Shown piece after piece: positions 15,266 through 19,469 of a stretch of 19,469 nucleotides of DNA (the stretch's first letter is position 1; every line of letters starts with the position of its first letter). The translations under genes were made by a program, and so were the position numbers. The notes below the pieces were generated by a model, which searched no databases, was not told the origin of the DNA, and was given only the letters and a program-made list of their open reading frames with translations. Source of the DNA: CACKLF01 sp002725175 (GTDB lineage Bacteria > Pseudomonadota > Alphaproteobacteria > Rhodobacterales > Rhodobacteraceae); contig PBQX02000114.1 of assembly GCA_002725175.2 (NCBI GenBank), forward strand, positions 1-19,469. Direction: 5' to 3'.

Positions 15266-16837
15266 ATGATATTTTCGGCACTAAAGGGTTTTTTTGTTTT
15301 AATTTTTGTGGGCATTCTTGGTCTCCTAGCAGGCTATTTAAATGATACGCCGGGTGGGGTAAATTTAGTATTTTATTCTGAAGAGTTTCGCTTTTCGTTT
15401 CTTAGTGCCATATTTTTCTTGCTAATCATAATTGTTGCCGTTCTCATACTAATAAAGATTCTGAATTTTTTATCTGCGGTCTTAAGTTTTTTTCGTGGTG
15501 ATGAAACCGCAATAAAAAGGTTTTTTGAAAGATCTAAAGAAAGGAGGGGTCTTAAAGCATTTTCAAATTCTCTTATAGCTTTAGAAGAAGGAGAAAATGA
15601 TAAGGCGTTTTCAGAAGCCAAAAAAGCAGAAAAGTTGCTGAGGTTTCCTCAAATGACAGCTCTTTTAGGGGCAAGGGCTACCAGAGCAAATGGTCTAATT
15701 TCAAGTGAGAAGGAATATAATAAAAAACTCCTTAAATACCCTGAAACGCAGATTGTAGGTTTAAGAGGTTTAATAAATTCCAGTTTAGAAGATGGGGACA
15801 TTGATACAGCCCTAGCTTTAGCTGAAAAAGCTAAAAAATTAAATCCAAAGAATGTAGGCGTAACGGAAACGCTATTTAATTTACAATGTAAGAACCAGGA
15901 TTGGGAAGGAGCACATAAGAGTGTTTCCGAAATGTTTAGGCAAAAGCAAAGTCTTACAGGAGAAGAGTTAAGAAGAAGAGAGTCTGTGGTACTGACGGCC
16001 GCTGCAAAAGAAAATCAACTTAATGGATTGACAGAGAAATCACTCTCACTAGCTCGTCAGGCTGTAAAGAAAACACCTGAATTTATTCCCGCAATTATTG
16101 TTTGTGCAGAGCTAGAACATTTGGTTGGCAAAAAGTCTTCAGGAGTTAAGTTAATTAAATCGGCTTGGGCCGTTGCGCCTCACCCTCTCTTAGCTTCAGT
16201 TTACGCAAATTTCTTTCCGGAAGAAACTCCTGAAAATAGGCTGGATAGGTTCCAATCCCTATTAAGAAATTTGAAGCACTTAGAGGCAGCGATCATTAGT
16301 GCAAATCTGCATATAGCCATAGAGGATTTTCCAAAAGCTAGATCGGTTTTAGTACCTTTTACCGAGGCAGAACTTGATTCAAGAGTTGCCACATTGATGG
16401 CAGCTGCTGAGAAAGGATGTGGAGAGGATGAGAAAGTCGTGAGTGGGTGGTTGTCTAAGAGTACGACTTCTAAAAGACCACCAGAATGGATCTGTGATCG
16501 ATGTGGTTATATAGATTCTTGGAGGCCAGTTTGTTCCAAATGTGATACTTTTGATAGCCAAATATGGGCCTCCCCATCCAACTCGACAGAACTTCATCAT
16601 GGATTAACCACCTTGCCCTTTGTACTTGATTCTTCTGAAGTCAAACCTGAAAAAGACACAGATAATATTTCGGATGATATTGAAGGTGATCTTGCTCATG
16701 AGGAAAGAGAAGTTGATTCTAATTCAGAAGTAGCTCCAGATTTGATTTCTGAAGAAGAGAATGAAACTAAGGGAAAGGATAGAAGAAAAGAAAAGCAGAC
16801 AATTGATATTGCCGACAACGCCCGAAAAATAATCTAA
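15266..16837 (+). CDS. hemY: HemY-like membrane TPR protein with C-terminal CxxC...CxxC zinc-ribbon motif
   Basis: Two membrane segments (about 5-24 and 45-70) form the HemY N-terminal domain, followed by TPR-like helices to about residue 395 (NDKAFSEAKKAEKLL; GDIDTALALAEKAKKLNPKN). Residues 407-436 hold WICDRCGYIDSWRPVCSKC, with Cys410, 413, 423 and 426 forming a rubredoxin/zinc-ribbon-like knuckle resembling that of LapB/YciM. The last ~80 residues are acidic, low complexity and probably disordered. This HemY is not protoporphyrinogen oxidase, which shares the gene name; its role in tetrapyrrole metabolism is not precisely known. AGGA lies about 8-12 nt before the ATG, one base after the mic60 stop. 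The stop overlaps the convergent SDR gene by 4 bp. Confidence 0.88.
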   Translation: MIFSALKGFFVLIFVGILGLLAGYLNDTPGGVNLVFYSEEFRFSFLSAIFFLLIIIVAVLILIKILNFLSAVLSFFRGDETAIKRFFERSKERRGLKAFSNSLIALEEGENDKAFSEAKKAEKLLRFPQMTALLGARATRANGLISSEKEYNKKLLKYPETQIVGLRGLINSSLEDGDIDTALALAEKAKKLNPKNVGVTETLFNLQCKNQDWEGAHKSVSEMFRQKQSLTGEELRRRESVVLTAAAKENQLNGLTEKSLSLARQAVKKTPEFIPAIIVCAELEHLVGKKSSGVKLIKSAWAVAPHPLLASVYANFFPEETPENRLDRFQSLLRNLKHLEAAIISANLHIAIEDFPKARSVLVPFTEAELDSRVATLMAAAEKGCGEDEKVVSGWLSKSTTSKRPPEWICDRCGYIDSWRPVCSKCDTFDSQIWASPSNSTELHHGLTTLPFVLDSSEVKPEKDTDNISDDIEGDLAHEEREVDSNSEVAPDLISEEENETKGKDRRKEKQTIDIADNARKII

Positions 16838-17667
16838 TTACTCTTAGCGGCTTCAAATAACTCTGGACCTGTGTCGACATGAATGCCGCCATCAAGGGGG
16901 ATAATTGTGCCAGTTACATAACCGCCGCCGGTTCCACAAAGATATAAGGTGGCTGCGGCAATGTCGTGATGTCTTCCGGTACGTCTAAGTGGAATATTTT
17001 TTGCCATGGCTTTTTCTTTTTCTTCAGTTGAAAAGGCAAATTTAGTCATTTTAGACTGGAAAGGACCAGGGGCAAAAGCATTCACAGTAATATTTCTTGG
17101 CCCAAGTTCCTTTGCTAGGATTTTAGTAATATGGTGGACAGCAGCCTTGGAGGCTGAGTATGAATAGGGTCCGTCTCCATGGGGTGTGGATCCCATAACT
17201 GAACCTAAATTTATTATTCGCGATGGATCATCATGTTTGGCACTTCTTTCAAGAACACCTAAAAGAGACTGAGTTAAATGAAACAGCCCTGTTATGTTAA
17301 CATCTAATACCTTTCCCCAGGCGGAATAGGGAAATTCTCCTAGTTTTTCACCCCATGTAGCCCCAGAGTTATTAATTAATATATTAAGATCTTTTGTCCT
17401 AGACCTAACCTCTTGAACTATCGCAGCTATTCCATCTTCAGAACTAATATCACCTTCAAATGGAAGTACGGCCTCTTCATTCAATGTTTCATTTATTTCA
17501 TCTGCAGTCTGCTTAACATTAGAAAGTTTTCGTGAACAAATTAAAACTTTTGAGCCAGCATTAGCCATTGTTTCAGTCATAATTCGGCCTAAACCAGTAC
17601 CACCGCCTGTCACAAGAGCCGTTTTTCCTTTTAAGGAAAATAATTTTTGTAAATCATTTGAAAGCAT
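16834..17667 (-). CDS. SDR family NAD(P)-dependent oxidoreductase
   Basis: This is a classical short-chain dehydrogenase of 277 residues. Cofactor motif TGGGTGLG (20-27), NNSG (99-102), Asn124, catalytic Ser156 and the YSASK motif (Tyr170, Lys174) complete the Asn-Ser-Tyr-Lys tetrad. The nucleotide-contact region ICSRK, with Arg after the second strand, suggests NADPH (inference). The APGPFQSKMT segment and the DGGIHVDTG end resemble the RhlG/3-oxoacyl reductase-like subgroup, but the substrate cannot be told from sequence. The ATG at 17667 is supported by CAGGAGA 6-7 nt upstream. It lies 25 bp downstream of the AEC permease, so the two may form a transport-plus-oxidation pair. Confidence 0.93.
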   Translation of the reverse strand: MLSNDLQKLFSLKGKTALVTGGGTGLGRIMTETMANAGSKVLICSRKLSNVKQTADEINETLNEEAVLPFEGDISSEDGIAAIVQEVRSRTKDLNILINNSGATWGEKLGEFPYSAWGKVLDVNITGLFHLTQSLLGVLERSAKHDDPSRIINLGSVMGSTPHGDGPYSYSASKAAVHHITKILAKELGPRNITVNAFAPGPFQSKMTKFAFSTEEKEKAMAKNIPLRRTGRHHDIAAATLYLCGTGGGYVTGTIIPLDGGIHVDTGPELFEAAKSN

Positions 17668-17692
17668 GTTTTAGTCTCCTGAAAAATTTAAG

Positions 17693-18631
17693 CTATACAT
17701 ATGTTAGTATATAATAAAGAACAACTGGAACTGAGATAGAAGAAATAACTGTTGAGAGCATTATCAAAGTTGCGCTTTTTTCTCTGTATGACCCGTAATA
17801 AGTTGCAAGCATAAAGACATTCGCTGCTACTGGTAAAGATGCTGAAAGAATTGCAGTTTTTATCCATAAAGGTTCTTGCCCTTTAAATAATAGAAAAGCT
17901 ATTGCAATCAGAATTGGATGAATAAAAACCTTTAACATAGAGATAAATATCATCTCCGTTTTATTCGAAATAAAAACGCCAAGGGATAGCGAGGATCCTA
18001 ATGCAATCAATGCAACTGGTGGGGCAGCCTCCGCAAGCATATTAATTACACTATTTAAATAAAAGGGAAGGCTTATATTGAAAACAGAGAATATAATTCC
18101 AAAAACTGCTGCTAATAGAAGTGGATTTCCAATTAGGCTTTTGGGTATTAATTTAAGCGCCTCATATGTAGTTTTTCCATTTCTAGAAAAAGAAGTGTAG
18201 ATTGTGGCCATTAATAACAATACAATTGTGTCGGCAAAAGCAATTAGTGCTAAGGGTAAGGCCGCCCTATCCCCAAATGCAATAAGGCACAAAGGGACAC
18301 CTATGTAACCATAGTTTGGATACGACATATTTAAACCAACAATACCTTTTCCTTTTGAGTCTTGCCCAAAAATAGATCCAATCGGATATGCAAAAATGAA
18401 AAGAATAATAGTTACAACCTCATACCTGATGACAAACCCCGGATTCCAAAGTTCTGACGCAGGAGCAATTGATATTTTAGAAAAAATTAGGGGAGGCATT
18501 AAGGCATAGAAAGCAAATTTTGATAAAAGGTTTGAATTTTGATCTGTTAAAAAGTTACGAAAGCGCAGGAATGCACCCAGAAAAATTAAAATAAAGAAAG
18601 GTAGTGTTATTCCTAATACAGTTAAGATCAT
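17693..18631 (-). CDS. AEC (auxin efflux carrier) family transporter
   Basis: This 312-residue, strongly hydrophobic protein has about ten predicted membrane helices in two halves separated by a short polar loop (SFSRNGKTTYEALKL, about 148-162). The N-terminal ILGITLPFFILIFLGAFLR pattern (residues about 5-23), SYPNYGYIGVPL (about 102-113) and the C-terminal ASLPVAANVFMLATYYG are characteristic of the PF03547 family, which contains malonate transporters such as MdcF and uncharacterised organic-anion permeases. The substrate is unknown. The ATG at 18631 has only an A-rich stretch upstream. It is divergent from the secreted-protein gene, with 131 bp between them. Confidence 0.9.
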   Translation of the reverse strand: MILTVLGITLPFFILIFLGAFLRFRNFLTDQNSNLLSKFAFYALMPPLIFSKISIAPASELWNPGFVIRYEVVTIILFIFAYPIGSIFGQDSKGKGIVGLNMSYPNYGYIGVPLCLIAFGDRAALPLALIAFADTIVLLLMATIYTSFSRNGKTTYEALKLIPKSLIGNPLLLAAVFGIIFSVFNISLPFYLNSVINMLAEAAPPVALIALGSSLSLGVFISNKTEMIFISMLKVFIHPILIAIAFLLFKGQEPLWIKTAILSASLPVAANVFMLATYYGSYREKSATLIMLSTVISSISVPVVLYYILTYV

Positions 18632-18762
18632 GATGTTTTTCTAGAAAAAAAGTAACAAAGAATATAAAATCATTGTGGAATAAATTTTGTTAAAGGTTTA
18701 AAGACATTAATTATTAAATCACTTTAAGAAAACAATATAGTATAAAAAAAGAATAATAAGTC

Positions 18763-19206
18763 ATGAGAAGTTTCAAGAAGAAGATGTTAATATTACTCTT
18801 TGGGGTAAACATCATATTTGCTCCTGGTATTGCTGTTGCCCAGCAGAAAACTTTCGGTGAGGAGTTGACAGAAATTTTTCAAGAGGTTTGGCCGTATAAG
18901 GCTTTCCTGGCCATTCCTAAGATAAATGAAATTGCTCCAAGGCTTATAATTCCCGTAGATAGCTTTGGAAAAGTACAAGAGGGTGCACGATGTGCAGAGG
19001 TAGACGACCTAGATTTATTAAGGGAGCTTAATCCTAAAGCGATTTTACCAAGGGAGAACTTGTATCGTTTATCTTGTAAGTCTCTCCTGACAGCTATAAG
19101 TAAAATAGAAGATTTACCTGTACCTAGAAATGGATTTACAGATGACTCAAATCTTGTATTAAAATTTTATTTTGGGACTGGAATAGTTCAGGTCCTGACT
19201 TATTAA
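18763..19206 (+). CDS. Small secreted protein of unknown function
   Basis: A 147-residue protein with a clear Sec signal peptide: basic MRSFKKK, hydrophobic core MLILLFGVNIIFAPGIA and an AVA cleavage site before Gln27. The predicted mature protein is about 121 residues with exactly two cysteines (Cys77, Cys105), which could form one disulfide in the periplasm. I recognise no family. The upstream stretch contains TATAGT (18736-18741) as a possible -10 without a convincing -35, and the Shine-Dalgarno is weak. Codon and base composition look like those of the neighbours. It is flanked by an AEC permease gene and a partial minus-strand gene. Confidence 0.7.
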   Translation: MRSFKKKMLILLFGVNIIFAPGIAVAQQKTFGEELTEIFQEVWPYKAFLAIPKINEIAPRLIIPVDSFGKVQEGARCAEVDDLDLLRELNPKAILPRENLYRLSCKSLLTAISKIEDLPVPRNGFTDDSNLVLKFYFGTGIVQVLTY

Positions 19207-19288
19207 TTTGTCCTAGCTTTCTAAGACTCTAATATAAGTTAAAGCTGCAGCCGTTTTAACTCAGATATAGAAAAAATAGCATTTTCTT

Positions 19289-19469
19289 TTATTTACGCTT
19301 TTTATAATTTTTTAACCTCTCTGCTAAGATAAATCGGTCATTTTTTTTGAGAGTGGATATTTCCTCAATTAAAGCATCTATTAATTTTTCATTATTATAA
19401 GATAAAACCTGAGCATTTGATCTTAAAATTTCTCTTAGTTCATCAGGGTCAAAAATTTCTTTCAATAGA
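19289..19469 (-). CDS. C-terminal end of an unidentified protein (cut by window edge)
   Basis: On the minus strand an open frame enters from beyond 19469 and ends at TAA (19291-19289), giving 59 visible residues with no start inside the window that looks genuine. The residues (DPDELREIL, NEKLIDALIEEISTLKKNDR, ending NYKKRK) look like amphipathic helices with a basic tail, plausible for a real protein. I cannot name a family from this fragment. The 82 bp between it and the secreted-protein gene hold only a weak dyad (19238-19260) and no clear terminator. Confidence 0.5.
   Translation of the reverse strand, partial: LLKEIFDPDELREILRSNAQVLSYNNEKLIDALIEEISTLKKNDRFILAERLKNYKKRK

Noticed and set aside
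18636..18649. Palindrome TTTTTCTAGAAAAA upstream of the AEC gene
   Set aside because: A low-complexity A/T palindrome is expected in AT-rich intergenic DNA; no further support for an operator.
19238..19260. Dyad GTTAAA...TTTAAC as a terminator after the secreted-protein gene
   Set aside because: The stem is short and AT-rich and no T tract follows on either strand.
1..19469. Mobile elements, CRISPR arrays, tRNA genes, defence or toxin-antitoxin cassettes
   Set aside because: No transposase or integrase-like protein, terminal repeats, regular short repeats or tRNA-like cloverleaf was seen; nearly all of the window is accounted for by conserved genes.

Overview
The window looks like a stretch of chromosome from an AT-rich (by eye mid-30s % GC), streamlined alphaproteobacterium. 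No phage, plasmid, transposon, CRISPR or tRNA/rRNA signal is visible. The alphaproteobacterial reading rests on: a DUF1674 (SDHAF4-like) protein beside rimP-nusA; a heparinase II/III-family gene between rsmB and purH; a CnoX thioredoxin-TPR / LON-domain / Trm112-like gene run; and a hemC-hemD-mitofilin(Mic60)-hemY cluster divergent from tsaD-gpsA. A marine, small-genome lineage is an inference from the AT richness and compact spacing; genus cannot be given.

Layout. 1-1545 (minus): DUF1674 gene, a terminator-like leader, rimP, and the start of nusA running off the left edge. 1596-6353 (plus): rsmB, heparinase-family gene, purH. 6350-8124 (minus): cnoX-type thioredoxin, LON-domain protein, Trm112-like protein, with an HD hydrolase upstream (8186-8797). 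8835-10229 (plus): ahcY. 10231-12371 (minus): tsaD then gpsA, overlapping by 4 bp. 12421-16837 (plus): hemC, hemD, mic60, hemY, tightly packed. 16834-18631 (minus): an AEC-family permease then an SDR oxidoreductase. 18763-19206 (plus): a small secreted protein of unknown function. 19289-19469 (minus): the C-terminal end of an unidentified protein.

Functionally this is mostly housekeeping: transcription elongation and ribosome maturation (NusA, RimP, RsmB, TsaD, Trm112-like), purine synthesis (PurH), the methyl cycle (AhcY), phospholipid precursor (GpsA), tetrapyrrole synthesis linked to membrane architecture (HemC, HemD, Mic60, HemY) and proteostasis (CnoX, LON domain). I did not find a convincing undescribed defence, mobile or biosynthetic system. 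The most interesting signals are small: a GC hairpin plus eight T abutting the rimP start, a perfect 10-bp dyad between the DUF1674 gene and rsmB, two genes (purH, hemD) that appear to start at TTG codons embedded in the preceding stop, and the alphaproteobacterial Mic60 locus. About 45 single ambiguous bases lie between 269 and 3550 and none elsewhere, so residue-level calls there are less certain.
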